A DNA stretch of 64,000 nucleotides from Oscillospiraceae bacterium (GTDB taxonomy: Bacteria; Bacillota; Clostridia; Oscillospirales; Acutalibacteraceae). A program made the translations under genes and the position numbers. The notes beneath the pieces are model-generated. The model made no database searches, was not told the origin of the DNA, and saw only the letters and a program-made list of their open reading frames with translations. Shown here piece by piece: positions 34,326 through 42,697 of this stretch. Location of the stretch: the NCBI GenBank assembly GCA_029098185.1, contig JAQXNV010000022.1, positions 124,001 to 188,000 of the forward strand, in the 5' to 3' direction. Numbering within the stretch: the stretch's first letter is position 1; the number at the start of each line of letters is the position of its first letter.

Positions 34326-34625
34326 TTACGCTTGTGGATCGTCCTCTACTTCGAACATCTCATCAAAGCGTGCCTCGAAGATTTCGGCCAGCTTATCCAG
34401 CAGAGCTTCGTCCTCTACCTCGGCAAGCTGCTCCTCGCCGTTTTCCTCGATGACCTCGAAGATGTAGTAGGTTTCGGCGTCCAGCGCATCGTCCGGCTCC
34501 GAGAAGGTGGGCAGCAGCGCATAGAAGCAGCCCTCCTCTGTCTCTATGGCGTCCAGGATCTCAAACTCGTGTTCGTTGCCCTCGTCGTCGATGAGGGTCA
34601 GCAAATCCAGTTCTTGTTCATCCAT
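34326..34625 (-). CDS. DUF1292 (UPF0473, YrzB-like) protein
   Basis: This 99-residue acidic protein matches the DUF1292 family (LTLIDDEGNEHEFEILD near residues 8-24, YYIFEV near 55), which has no known biochemical role and often lies near yrrK/yrzL genes in Bacilli. About a third of residues are Asp or Glu. The ATG at 34625 has AAAGGAG upstream; a TTG three codons earlier is also open. It has its own promoter and no neighbour in the same unit. Confidence 0.85.
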   Translation of the reverse strand: MDEQELDLLTLIDDEGNEHEFEILDAIETEEGCFYALLPTFSEPDDALDAETYYIFEVIEENGEEQLAEVEDEALLDKLAEIFEARFDEMFEVEDDPQA

Positions 34626-34658
34626 TTTATTCAACTCCTTTTATCAATCTATTGTTCT

Positions 34659-34687
34659 ATTTTACCGTTCCTTTGGCGGGAAGTCAA
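34659..34687 (-). promoter_or_regulatory. Sigma-A promoter of the DUF1292 gene
   Basis: On the minus strand TTGACT (34687-34682) and TAAAAT (34664-34659) are 17 bp apart, about 34 bp upstream of the start. Confidence 0.8.
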
Positions 34688-34758
34688 CCGAAATCGCAAT
34701 TTAAATCGTTGCTGGTCATTATTCATAAATTATTCACAAAAATGACGAAAAATCACGC

Positions 34759-34764
34759 TATAAT
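34759..34764 (+). promoter_or_regulatory. Probable -10 box of the trxB promoter
   Basis: TATAAT (34759-34764) lies about 110 bp before trxB. A -35 is weak (TTCACA at 34733-34738, 20 bp spacer). Confidence 0.4.
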
Positions 34765-34876
34765 CACGATAGACTGCAAGGAAAACGGCGACAGATGCAG
34801 GATTTTTGCGGCAAGCGCCGGAACTTTTTCTTTGCGAGCAAATGGAAGAAAACCCAATGGTGAAAGAAGGACGTTT

Positions 34877-35794
34877 ATGCGAGAAAAATATGATATTGTC
34901 ATTATTGGCACAGGTCCGGCCGGTTATGCAGCCGGATTGTACGGCGCTCGAGGTGCGCTGCGCACATTGATCCTGGGAAAGGGCATGGCTGGCGGTCAGA
35001 TGGCTTATACCAATCAAATCGATAACTATCCCGGCGCTTCTGTCGGCGTCGGCGGCTTTGACCTGGCCGATAACATGAAGCGGCAGGCGGAGTATTTTGG
35101 CGCGGAGATCCGCATGACGGGCGCTTCGGCTCTCGATCTATCCGGGCGGGAAAAGATCATCACCTTAGGCGACGGCACCGAGGTTTCCGCCGGTTCTGTC
35201 GTTTTGGCTATGGGCGCGTCGCCCCGTTTGCTGGGCGTGCCGGGAGAAGCTGCCCTGCGGGGCCATGGCGTGTCCTATTGCGCTACCTGCGACGGGATGT
35301 TCTTCCGCAATAAGACTGTAGCTGTTGTGGGCGGCGGCGACACCGCCCTGGAGGATGCGCTGCTGCTGGCCAAAACGAGCCAGAAGGTGTACCTGATCCA
35401 TCGGCGGGATACCTTCCGGGCAACGCCGCTTTATGTGGAGTTGGCAAAGCAGTCCGAAAAGATCGAGCTGGTCCTCAGCGATACAGTAGACGAGATCTGC
35501 GGCGAAAAATCTGTTACCGGTGTTAAGCTCCATAGTGGGCGGACGCTGGACTGCCACGGCGTTTTCATCGCGGTGGGGACTGTACCCAACAGCAAGCTGG
35601 TAGAGGGCGTTGTGCAGTGCAATGATAAAGGCTATGTGGTGACAGACGAAACGATGAAAACTTCTGTCGATGGCGTGTTCGCTGCCGGAGACATTCGCCA
35701 AAAGCCTCTGCGCCAGGTGATCACCGCCGCTTCTGACGGTGCTGTGGCGGCGACCTCTGCGGGAAAATATTTATTGGAACAGCATCTAAAATAA
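34877..35794 (+). CDS. trxB: Thioredoxin-disulfide reductase
   Basis: This 305-residue flavoprotein passes electrons from NADPH to thioredoxin. The FAD loop GTGPAGYAAG is at 11-20, the redox-active CATC is Cys 135 and 138, the NAD(P)H loop GGGDTALEDA is near 152-161, and GVFAAGDI near the end binds FAD. The ATG at 34877 follows GAAGGA; the frame is open 75 codons upstream, but that extension crosses the promoter region and is not family-like. It could also act with a ferredoxin or peroxiredoxin partner. Confidence 0.92.
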   Translation: MREKYDIVIIGTGPAGYAAGLYGARGALRTLILGKGMAGGQMAYTNQIDNYPGASVGVGGFDLADNMKRQAEYFGAEIRMTGASALDLSGREKIITLGDGTEVSAGSVVLAMGASPRLLGVPGEAALRGHGVSYCATCDGMFFRNKTVAVVGGGDTALEDALLLAKTSQKVYLIHRRDTFRATPLYVELAKQSEKIELVLSDTVDEICGEKSVTGVKLHSGRTLDCHGVFIAVGTVPNSKLVEGVVQCNDKGYVVTDETMKTSVDGVFAAGDIRQKPLRQVITAASDGAVAATSAGKYLLEQHLK

Positions 35795-35808
35795 CGACTT
35801 TGCATGAT

Positions 35809-35846
35809 AAAAGCCTGCCGGGAAATTCCGACAGGCTTTTTGCTTT
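35809..35846. terminator. Bidirectional intrinsic terminator
   Basis: AAAAGCCTG-x-CGG pairs with CCG-x-CAGGCTTTTT. It ends trxB on the plus strand and murC on the minus strand. Confidence 0.88.
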
Positions 35847-35885
35847 TGCAAAAGAAGATCCCCAGTATGGGCAGGGAGATCTGTG

Positions 35886-37280
35886 TTAATTTGCGGTCAG
35901 GGATTTATATTTGTCCACGATCTCATAAGCGCAGCGGTAAATATTGCCGCCGCCCAGGGTGATGATGAGATCGCCAGGCTGGGCGTGTTCCACCACATAA
36001 TCGGTGATCTTTTCAAAGCTGTCCAGCACGATGGCGTTGGGGACCTTTGCCGCCAGGTCCCGGCTGTAAACGTTGTAGGTATTCGTTTCCCGCACAGCGA
36101 GGATCTCCGTTAAGATCACCCGGTCGGGAATAGACAGCGCCTCGGCAAAGTCATCCATGAGCAGAGCTGTTCGGGAATAGGTGTGCGGCTGGAATACCGC
36201 CCACACCTTGGAGAAGCCCATCTGCATGGCGGCGGACAGCGTTGCCCGCAGCTCTGTGGGGTGGTGGGCAAAGTCGTCGGCCACGGTGACGCCGTTAAAT
36301 TTACCGAGGATCTCAAACCGCCGGTGTACGCCGGTAAACGCATGGAGCCCCTCGGCGATCTTCTCCGGCGCAACGCCGCAGAAATGGCAGGCCGACGCTG
36401 CAGCCAGAGAATTCATCAGGTTGTGCTTGCCGGGAACAGTCAGGACGATCTCTGTCAGCGCTTTCCCTTGATACATCAGGGTATAGGTATAGCCGTAATG
36501 GTCGTTTTGCCGGACATTTTCGGCGTAATAGTCGTTGTTGTCCCCCATGCCGAAAGTGAGGATCGTCTTGCCCGTAATGCCCTCGATAGCGGCCATGGAG
36601 TTTTCGTCGTCTCCGTTGACCACCAGGGTCTTGCTGGTGAGGCCGGCAAACTTATGGAAGGAGGCGATGATGTTTTCGATGGTGCCAAAGTATTCCAGAT
36701 GGTCGCCGTCAATATTGAGGATCACCGACAGGGATGGATGCAGATGCAGGAAGGTATCCACATACTCGCAGGCTTCGCACACCATAGTCTGGGAATGACC
36801 GATGCGCGCATTGCTGTGCAGTAAGGGCAAACGGCCGCCGATGACGGCAGACGGGTCTTTTCCACCGGTGATGAGCACCTGGGTGATCATGGCGGTGGTA
36901 GTGGTCTTGCCGTGGGTGCCGGCAACGGCGATGGCGTTTTCGTAGCGGCGGGTCAGCAGGCCCAGCATGACGGCCCGTTCAATGATGGGGATGTTTTTTT
37001 CAGAGGCGGCCAGCAGCTCCGGGTTATCCTGCTTGACGGCCGCCGTGTAGACGACAGCTTCGGCGTCGCCGATGTTTTCGGCTTTGTGGCCCATGGTCAC
37101 CGGGATGCCACAGCTTCGCACCCGGTTGAGGTTTTCCGATTCATTGGTGTCAGAGCCGGTAACGGTAAAGCCCTTGTTGTGGAGGATCTCCGCGATAGGA
37201 CTCATGCCGGAGCCGCCGATCCCGACAAAATGCAGCTTTTGAATATGATCCAGTAAGTCGTACAAATCACAATTCGACAT
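35886..37280 (-). CDS. murC: UDP-N-acetylmuramate-L-alanine ligase
   Basis: This 464-residue ATP-dependent enzyme adds L-Ala to UDP-MurNAc. The N-terminal nucleotide domain has HFVGIGGSGMSPIA (17-30), the central ATPase domain the loop GTHGKTT (121-127), and the C-terminal domain follows with GVTVADDFAHHPTE near 330 and GDLIITLGGGNIY near 440. AAGGAG precedes the ATG. It is a monocistronic minus-strand gene facing trxB. Possible -10 boxes upstream (TAAAAT, TATAAT and TATTAT in 37325-37390) are too many to choose from. Confidence 0.95.
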   Translation of the reverse strand: MSNCDLYDLLDHIQKLHFVGIGGSGMSPIAEILHNKGFTVTGSDTNESENLNRVRSCGIPVTMGHKAENIGDAEAVVYTAAVKQDNPELLAASEKNIPIIERAVMLGLLTRRYENAIAVAGTHGKTTTTAMITQVLITGGKDPSAVIGGRLPLLHSNARIGHSQTMVCEACEYVDTFLHLHPSLSVILNIDGDHLEYFGTIENIIASFHKFAGLTSKTLVVNGDDENSMAAIEGITGKTILTFGMGDNNDYYAENVRQNDHYGYTYTLMYQGKALTEIVLTVPGKHNLMNSLAAASACHFCGVAPEKIAEGLHAFTGVHRRFEILGKFNGVTVADDFAHHPTELRATLSAAMQMGFSKVWAVFQPHTYSRTALLMDDFAEALSIPDRVILTEILAVRETNTYNVYSRDLAAKVPNAIVLDSFEKITDYVVEHAQPGDLIITLGGGNIYRCAYEIVDKYKSLTAN

Positions 37281-37452
37281 AGTTTGACTACTCCTTGTTG
37301 TTTGAAATAGAATGATGGAACTTTGTCATAATAGCATAGTATTTCATTTCAGAAAATAATTATAACATATTTTAACAGGGGATGCACTATTGTCACAAAA
37401 AATTTTCAATTTTCTCTCCGAAGATGCAATTTCTCCCGTTATGGCGATGCAC

Positions 37453-37478
37453 ACCCATGGAGAAATCGCCATAGTATA
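37453..37478 (+). promoter_or_regulatory. Sigma-K-like promoter of dpaAB
   Basis: AC (37453-37454), 15 bp and CATAGTATA (37470-37478) match the mother-cell pattern AC-N16-CATANNNTA with a spacer one base short. It lies 39 bp upstream of dpaA, whose Bacillus orthologue is sigma-K dependent. Confidence 0.55.
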
Positions 37479-37517
37479 GCGTAAATCCACTGCTTGTGAA
37501 GCGGGAAACGGAGGGCG

Positions 37518-38375
37518 ATGTCTGTGAAAAAGATCCATCAAATCGCGGTGTGCGGCGGTGACCGGCGTCAAAGCTGTCTGGCAGAAGCGCTGTTTCGGGC
37601 GGGGTATCCGGTAGCGGTATGGGGGCGGGGCGACCTGCGGGAGGAGATCCCTGTGCTGCCCATCGACTTGCTGCTGCGGCAGTGTGACTGCTTTATTTTG
37701 CCGCTGCCATGTACCGTGGACGGCAAGACATTGTTTGCGCCGGACAGCGCCATCCCCCTGCTCATCAAAACCGGTCTGGCAGTACATCTTCAGGGGAAAA
37801 CGGTCTTTGCCGGAAAAAAGGAACGGTTAGCGCAGGCGGACCCCCGCTGGAACGCTGTTCACTGTCTCGACTATTCGACGGAGGAATCCTTTGCGATCCG
37901 CAACGCCTTTGCCACGGTAGAGGGAGCGCTGGCTGTGGCGATCTCATCATCGGAGCGGACGCTGTGGGGCAGCCGGTGTCTTGTGACAGGCTATGGACGG
38001 ATCGGCCGTGTGCTGTGTCAGCGGCTGTCCGCTTTGGGGGCGCAGGTCTGGGCATCAGCCCGCCGAAAGGAAGCGCTGACCTGGATCGAAAGCGAGGGAT
38101 ACCATGTGCTGACCTTGGAGGAAGCATCAGAATGTTCGGACTTTGATTTTGTCTTTAATACGATCCCGGCGCCGGTCTTTTCCGCGTCTGCTATGGCAAA
38201 AATAAGTCCGGAAACAACGCTCATCGAACTGGCATCTGAACCGGGCGGGTTTGCACAGCATCCGGCAGGGGACGGCCACCCGGTGGTGAAAGCGTTGTCA
38301 CTGCCGGGCCGGTTCTCGCCGCAGACGGCGGGAGAAATTTTGAAAGAGACGATCTTGACCATGTTGGAGGAGTGA
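37518..38375 (+). CDS. dpaA: Dipicolinate synthase subunit A
   Basis: DpaA, with DpaB, oxidises dihydrodipicolinate to dipicolinic acid, the calcium chelator of the spore core, in the mother cell. The 285-residue protein has an N-terminal domain with AVCGGDRRQ at the start and a Rossmann domain with VTGYGRIGRVL near 155. It also has FNTIPAPVF near 213 and IELASEPGGF near 235. Length suits the family. GGAGG is five bases from the ATG; a GTG two codons later is an alternative. It overlaps dpaB or lies within a few bases of it. Confidence 0.92.
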   Translation: MSVKKIHQIAVCGGDRRQSCLAEALFRAGYPVAVWGRGDLREEIPVLPIDLLLRQCDCFILPLPCTVDGKTLFAPDSAIPLLIKTGLAVHLQGKTVFAGKKERLAQADPRWNAVHCLDYSTEESFAIRNAFATVEGALAVAISSSERTLWGSRCLVTGYGRIGRVLCQRLSALGAQVWASARRKEALTWIESEGYHVLTLEEASECSDFDFVFNTIPAPVFSASAMAKISPETTLIELASEPGGFAQHPAGDGHPVVKALSLPGRFSPQTAGEILKETILTMLEE

Positions 38376-38380
38376 TCACA

Positions 38381-38953
38381 TTGAAAGAAAAGAACATAGG
38401 CTTTGCGCTGTGCGGGTCGTTTTGCACGCTGCATCGAGCCGTAGACCAACTGCGATCTCTGATTGCGGCGGGGTATCCGGTATTGCCGGTGATGTCGGAA
38501 ACGGCCTACAGCACAGATACCCGATTTGGACGGGCGTCTGATTGGGTCAAAACAGTAGAAACTTTGTGCGGCCGACCAGTGATCCATACGGTGGTGGACG
38601 CAGAACCCATCGGGCCGAAACGGCTGGTGGATGTGATGGTGGTCTGTCCCTGTACGGGAAACACGGCAGCGAAGCTGGCTAACGGCATTACAGATACACC
38701 GGTGACCATGGCAGTAAAATCCAGCTTGCGCAACCAGATCCCGGTACTGTTGACGATGGCCACTAACGATGCCTTATCCGGTTCGGCCCAGAATATTGGG
38801 AAATTGATGAATACCCGAAATATTTATTTTACGCCCATGGGGCAGGACGACTGCAACAAAAAGCCCACCTCTGTCATAGCGGATTTTACGCAGGTCCTTC
38901 CGGCTATGGAAGCGGCCCTGTACGGGGAGCAATTACAGCCGCTCTGGGTGTGA
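38381..38953 (+). CDS. dpaB: Dipicolinate synthase subunit B
   Basis: This 190-residue flavoprotein-fold protein is the second subunit of dipicolinate synthase. It shows the NIGFALCGSFCTLH entry, VMVVCPCTGNTAAKLANGI near 89-107 and TNDALSGSAQNIGKLMN near 128-144. I use the TTG at 38381, ten bases after GGAGG (38366-38370); a GTG at 38372 is too close to it. Its last 34 codons are repeated 153 bp downstream as a broken copy. Confidence 0.9.
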   Translation: MKEKNIGFALCGSFCTLHRAVDQLRSLIAAGYPVLPVMSETAYSTDTRFGRASDWVKTVETLCGRPVIHTVVDAEPIGPKRLVDVMVVCPCTGNTAAKLANGITDTPVTMAVKSSLRNQIPVLLTMATNDALSGSAQNIGKLMNTRNIYFTPMGQDDCNKKPTSVIADFTQVLPAMEAALYGEQLQPLWV

Positions 38954-38956
38954 TAG
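38849..38956 (+). repeat. Direct repeat, copy 1 (3' end of dpaB)
   Basis: This 108-bp stretch, covering the last 34 codons and stop of dpaB, recurs at 39002-39109 with six mismatches by my count. Confidence 0.95.
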
Positions 38957-38961
38957 ATTAT

Positions 38962-38980
38962 CCCACCGCTCTGCGGTGGG
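38962..38980. repeat. Perfect hairpin between the dpaB repeat copies
   Basis: CCCACCGC and GCGGTGGG form an 8-bp inverted repeat around TCT, just after the dpaB stop. There is no T tract, so it is not a clear terminator. Confidence 0.6.
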
Positions 38981-39001
38981 AAACGCACCGAAAGGGCGGC
39001 T

Positions 39002-39109
39002 GACTGCAACAAAAAGCCCACTTCCGTCATAGCGGATTTTGCGCAGGTCCTTCTGGCTATGGAAGCGGCCCTGCATGGGGAGCAATTACAGCCGCTCTGG
39101 GTGTGATAG
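39002..39109 (+). pseudogene. Duplicated 3' fragment of dpaB
   Basis: This second copy of the dpaB tail encodes DCNKKPTSVIADF through PLWV and then a stop, but has no start or promoter. Of the six differences from copy 1, two are silent and the others change Thr to Ala, Pro to Leu and Tyr to His. The offset (153 bp) is a multiple of three. The 316 bp between dpaB and the next gene hold only this copy, the hairpin and a promoter. Confidence 0.85.
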
Positions 39110-39200
39110 TTTCCGCTGGCTAAAGGCAGATCGTTAAAAAGCCTAGTATTTCCCTATTGATACAGGGAGATTAACAGCGGGAGATTTTCCCGGAATCCCC

Positions 39201-39230
39201 TTGTCAAATCCGACAAATCTATGGTAAAAT
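39201..39230 (+). promoter_or_regulatory. Sigma-A promoter for the zinc-ribbon gene
   Basis: TTGTCA (39201-39206) and TAAAAT (39225-39230) are 18 bp apart, with TGG before the -10. Confidence 0.6.
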
Positions 39231-39269
39231 GAACCTGGTCCGCTGAAGCGGAAATGACGGAAAAGGGAA

Positions 39270-39824
39270 GTGAAGATTGTGCGTTATTGTCCTCATTGCC
39301 GGACGCTGGAGCTGGAATTGGTCTGTTCCCAGTGTCAGGGCGAAACCCGGACACCGGAAGCGTCTGATCTGGTTTTGGTGCTGTCGGATGTGGAGTCTAA
39401 TTGCAACCGGCTTTGTACCGCACTGTGTGAGCAGGATATTGTCTTTGAGAAAACCACCGATCAGGTATCCATGTCCTCGGTGCGCTCCCGCGGCTTTGGC
39501 GGCCACAGTTGCGTGTTCGTGGCCTATAAAGTGTATCCCAAAGCGGTGTCCATCGCAGAACGGCTCGGACTGTCCGTTGCCGGTGCGTCAGGCGCCACAG
39601 TAACGCCGCTTCCAGAGGATCCCCCGGCTAAATCTTCACCGTCTCAGCCATCGGACAAAAAGGCATCCCCTGTCCAGAACGGCGAGGAGGAAGAACAAGT
39701 CAGCCCCATCAAACGGAAAATCGGCCGGCTGCTGCTGCTTTTGTCTGTTGTCGGCGCGGCGGTGGCAGTTGTATTTTTGTCCGACTGGGTCATCGGCCTG
39801 GTCAAAGGGCTGTTTTCTTCATGA
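39270..39824 (+). CDS. Zinc-ribbon protein with C-terminal membrane anchor
   Basis: I do not recognise a named family. The 184-residue protein starts with a CPHC...CSQC zinc ribbon (residues 7-22), followed by a folded domain (about 30-105) that contains three more cysteines and SRGFGGHSCVF. A Pro/Ser/Glu-rich linker (about 113-145) leads to one transmembrane helix near the end (RLLLLLSVVGAAVAVVFLSDW). It is probably a cytoplasmic domain tethered to the membrane. The start is a GTG at 39270 near AAAAGGGA; a GTG at 39279 is also possible. It has its own promoter. Confidence 0.65.
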   Translation: MKIVRYCPHCRTLELELVCSQCQGETRTPEASDLVLVLSDVESNCNRLCTALCEQDIVFEKTTDQVSMSSVRSRGFGGHSCVFVAYKVYPKAVSIAERLGLSVAGASGATVTPLPEDPPAKSSPSQPSDKKASPVQNGEEEEQVSPIKRKIGRLLLLLSVVGAAVAVVFLSDWVIGLVKGLFSS

Positions 39825-39894
39825 TCTAAATTGAGTAAACGTCTAAAATTTGTTTATATAAAACACAAAACTGCAAAAAGGAAGGATGTTTTCC

Positions 39895-41169
39895 ATGAGT
39901 AATTACAGACCGGATACCATTTGTATCCACGCAGGCTATTCCCCGAAAAACGGTGAGCCCCGTGTGCTGCCCATCGTGCAGAGCACCACATTCCGTTATG
40001 AGAGCTCCGACGAAATGGGCGCTTTGTTCGATCTGGAGAAGTCGGGCTTTTTCTACACCCGTCTGGGCAACCCAACACTGGATGCTGTTGAGCAGAAGAT
40101 CGCGGCTATGGAGGGCGGCGTCGGCGCGCTGGTAACAGCTTCCGGCCAGTCTGCTTCGTTCCTGTCCATCTTCAATATCTGCCGGGCTGGCGGCCATGTG
40201 GTCTGCTCCAGCGCCATTTACGGCGGTACCTTCAACCTGTTCTACAAGACCATGGCGGAGATGGGCATCGAGTTCACCTTTGTTTCTCCAGATTCCACAA
40301 AAGAAGAGCTGGAAGCTGCATTCCGGGAGAATACCCGCTGTGTTTTTGCCGAGTCTATTGCCAACCCGTCCCTGATCGTCACAGACATCAGCCTGTTTGC
40401 GGAGGTGGCCCACAGCCATGGCGTGCCGCTGATCGTGGATAACACCTTCCCGACACCCATCAATTTCCGGCCTATGGAGTTTGGTGCAGACATCGTGATC
40501 CACTCCACGACAAAGTACATGGATGGTCACGCTACCCAGGTCGGCGGCGTCATTGTAGACAGTGGCAACTTTGACTGGAACAACGGTAAATATCCGGAGC
40601 TGACTACGCCGGACGAGTCCTATCACGGCGTCATCTATACTGAGCGGTTTGGCAAGGCAGCCTACATCGTAAAGGCCCGCACCCATCTGATGCGGGACAT
40701 TGGTGCCCAGGCAGCGCCGCAGAATGCGTTCCTGCTGAATCTTGGTCTGGAAACGCTGGCACTGCGGATGGAGCGCCACTGCGCTAACGCCCAGAAGATC
40801 GCCGAGACGCTGGAGCAGCACGACAAGATCGCATGGGTCAACTATCCCGGCCTCAAGAGCAGCCCGTATTATGCGCTGGCGCAAAAGCAGATGCCAAACG
40901 GTACCTGCGGCGTCATCTCCTTCGGTATTGAGGGCGGCAGAGAAAGCGCTGTCAAATTTATGGACAGCCTGAAGTTGGCCTCTGTTGTTACCCACGTTGC
41001 CGACCTGCGCACCTGTGTGCTGCATCCGGCCAGCACCACCCATCGTCAGCTCAGTGACGAGCAGCTCAAGGAAGCCGGCGTCAGCCCGGATCTGATCCGG
41101 CTGTCTGTCGGCATCGAGAACGTCCAGGATATTCTGGAGGATCTGGAGCAGGCACTGGCACAAATCTAA
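39895..41169 (+). CDS. metY: O-acetylhomoserine sulfhydrylase
   Basis: This 424-residue PLP enzyme of the Cys/Met metabolism family makes homocysteine from O-acetylhomoserine and sulfide. The PLP Lys is in HSTTKYMDGHA (Lys 207); the cofactor Asp is in IVDNTFPTP (Asp 182). The insertion around ELTTPDESYHG and the 424-residue length separate MetY from shorter MetB/MetC. I use the ATG at 39895, nine bases after AAGGAAGG; the ATG at 39886 overlaps the site. No SAM riboswitch or T-box is visible in the 70-bp leader. Confidence 0.88.
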   Translation: MSNYRPDTICIHAGYSPKNGEPRVLPIVQSTTFRYESSDEMGALFDLEKSGFFYTRLGNPTLDAVEQKIAAMEGGVGALVTASGQSASFLSIFNICRAGGHVVCSSAIYGGTFNLFYKTMAEMGIEFTFVSPDSTKEELEAAFRENTRCVFAESIANPSLIVTDISLFAEVAHSHGVPLIVDNTFPTPINFRPMEFGADIVIHSTTKYMDGHATQVGGVIVDSGNFDWNNGKYPELTTPDESYHGVIYTERFGKAAYIVKARTHLMRDIGAQAAPQNAFLLNLGLETLALRMERHCANAQKIAETLEQHDKIAWVNYPGLKSSPYYALAQKQMPNGTCGVISFGIEGGRESAVKFMDSLKLASVVTHVADLRTCVLHPASTTHRQLSDEQLKEAGVSPDLIRLSVGIENVQDILEDLEQALAQI

Positions 41170-41182
41170 AATTTCAGCGCAC

Positions 41183-41212
41183 AAAGCTGTGGCGAGAGCC
41201 GCGGCTTTTTTC
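41183..41212 (+). terminator. Intrinsic terminator after metY
   Basis: AAAGCTGTGGC pairs with GCCGCGGCTTT (two G-U pairs) around GAGA, followed by TTTTTTC. Confidence 0.88.
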
Positions 41213-41349
41213 TTATTGCGCAGTTTGTCTTTGTTGCCGAAAAAGCGGGGGAGATGGAAAGTGGGGAATTTGCTGTATTTCCCCACAAAAATCTTGCGTT
41301 CTACCAGCGGATATTTTTTTATTTTGTTAATGAATTCTCCCCTGTTTCG

Positions 41350-41358
41350 TGGTATAAT
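41350..41358 (+). promoter_or_regulatory. Extended -10 promoter of the M16 peptidase unit
   Basis: TGG followed by TATAAT (41353-41358) forms an extended -10, 55 bp before the first peptidase gene. No good -35. Confidence 0.6.
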
Positions 41359-41413
41359 AAAACAATATATATCAAACTTTACATGGAAATTCCAGTGATT
41401 AGGAGATGATAAA

Positions 41414-42697
41414 ATGGCGCAAATCAACAGAAGCTCCATCTGTGATGGCGTTCAATTTCAAAGCATAAAAGATACCCGATTCAAAACCATGCGGATGTCT
41501 GTCCACTTTCTCATTCCGTTGTCCAGTCAGACAGCGGCGTCCAATGCGCTGCTGCCTTTCCTGCTGACCCGTGCCTGCCGGGATTATCCCGACTACACCC
41601 GGCTCAGTCAGCGTTTGGCGGAGCTGTATGGTGCGTCGGTCAGCGCAGATGTAGGCAAGATGGGCGATGTACAGCGGCTGACCATTACGGCAGTGGGCAT
41701 TGCCGACCGCTATTGCTTTGGCGGCGAGTCGATCTCCAGAGAGCTGGCCCACCTGCTTTGCCAGATGGTATTTGAGCCGCCCTTTGATGAAAACGGCAAC
41801 TTCCGGGAGGAGGACTTTAAGCAGGAAAAGCGGCAGACGCTGGAGAACATTGAAGCCGAGTTCAACGACAAGCGCTCCTACGCAAAGCTGCGCTGTGAGG
41901 AGATCCTCTGCGAAAATGAGCCATACGGCATCAGCCGTTACGGCAGTAAAGCAGATGTGACTGCTCTTTCCCGAGAAGAGCTGCGCACTGCATGGGAAAC
42001 GCTGATCCGCAGCGCTCGGGTAGAGGTGATGGTCTCCGGCAACTGTGAGCCGGAGGAGGTAGCCGCCGGATTTAAAGCATCGTTCCAGCAGCAGCGGCGG
42101 GAGAATATCCCCTCCTGCGACACAAAGATCATTTTGCAAGCCGGAGCGGTTAGGGACGTTACCGAAACGATGCAGGTGGCCCAATCCAAGCTGGTCATGG
42201 GGTTTCGCACCGGGACAGAGCCGGACACGCCGGAGATGGCCCAGACACGGCTCATGGCGACGATTTTTGGCGGCACGCCCCACTCCAAGCTATTTCTCAA
42301 CGTGCGGGAAAAGCTGAGCTTATGCTATTATTGCTCCGCCCAATACAACACAGCCAAGGGCATCATGCTGGTGCAGAGCGGCGTGGAAACAAAGAACATG
42401 GAAGCGGCCAAAGAAGAAATTTTAAAGCAGCTCCACGAGGTACAAGCTGGCAACTTTACCGATGAGGAGATCGATTCGGCGAAGATGAGCCTGTGCAACA
42501 GCTATCGGACCATTGAGGATTATCTGGGCAGCATGGAAACATGGTATCTGGCCCAGGTGTTTCGCAAATCATTCCGCACGCCAGAGGAAGCGGCAGCGCA
42601 GATCAACAGCGTGACACGGCAGCAGATCATTGACGCGGCCAACAAAGTGACGCTGGATACGGTTTATCGATTGAAGGGAAGCGAGGGGAACGCATAA
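41414..42697 (+). CDS. M16 family peptidase-like subunit (YfmF-like)
   Basis: This 427-residue protein has the two-domain M16 (insulinase) fold, like the Bacillus YfmF protein, but no HxxEH zinc motif is seen in the N-terminal domain. It is therefore probably the inactive partner of the peptidase encoded next, as in mitochondrial processing peptidase. GGAGATG precedes the ATG by a few bases. It overlaps the next gene by one base (TAATG), so the two are coupled. Confidence 0.85.
   Translation: MAQINRSSICDGVQFQSIKDTRFKTMRMSVHFLIPLSSQTAASNALLPFLLTRACRDYPDYTRLSQRLAELYGASVSADVGKMGDVQRLTITAVGIADRYCFGGESISRELAHLLCQMVFEPPFDENGNFREEDFKQEKRQTLENIEAEFNDKRSYAKLRCEEILCENEPYGISRYGSKADVTALSREELRTAWETLIRSARVEVMVSGNCEPEEVAAGFKASFQQQRRENIPSCDTKIILQAGAVRDVTETMQVAQSKLVMGFRTGTEPDTPEMAQTRLMATIFGGTPHSKLFLNVREKLSLCYYCSAQYNTAKGIMLVQSGVETKNMEAAKEEILKQLHEVQAGNFTDEEIDSAKMSLCNSYRTIEDYLGSMETWYLAQVFRKSFRTPEEAAAQINSVTRQQIIDAANKVTLDTVYRLKGSEGNA

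Noticed and set aside
39825..39894. SAM or other riboswitch upstream of metY
   Set aside because: The 70-bp AT-rich gap lacks conserved aptamer motifs and a terminator hairpin.
39826..41439. Long minus-strand open frame (537 codons) opposite metY
   Set aside because: Same reason: it mirrors a clearly coding gene and lacks a ribosome-binding site or family features.
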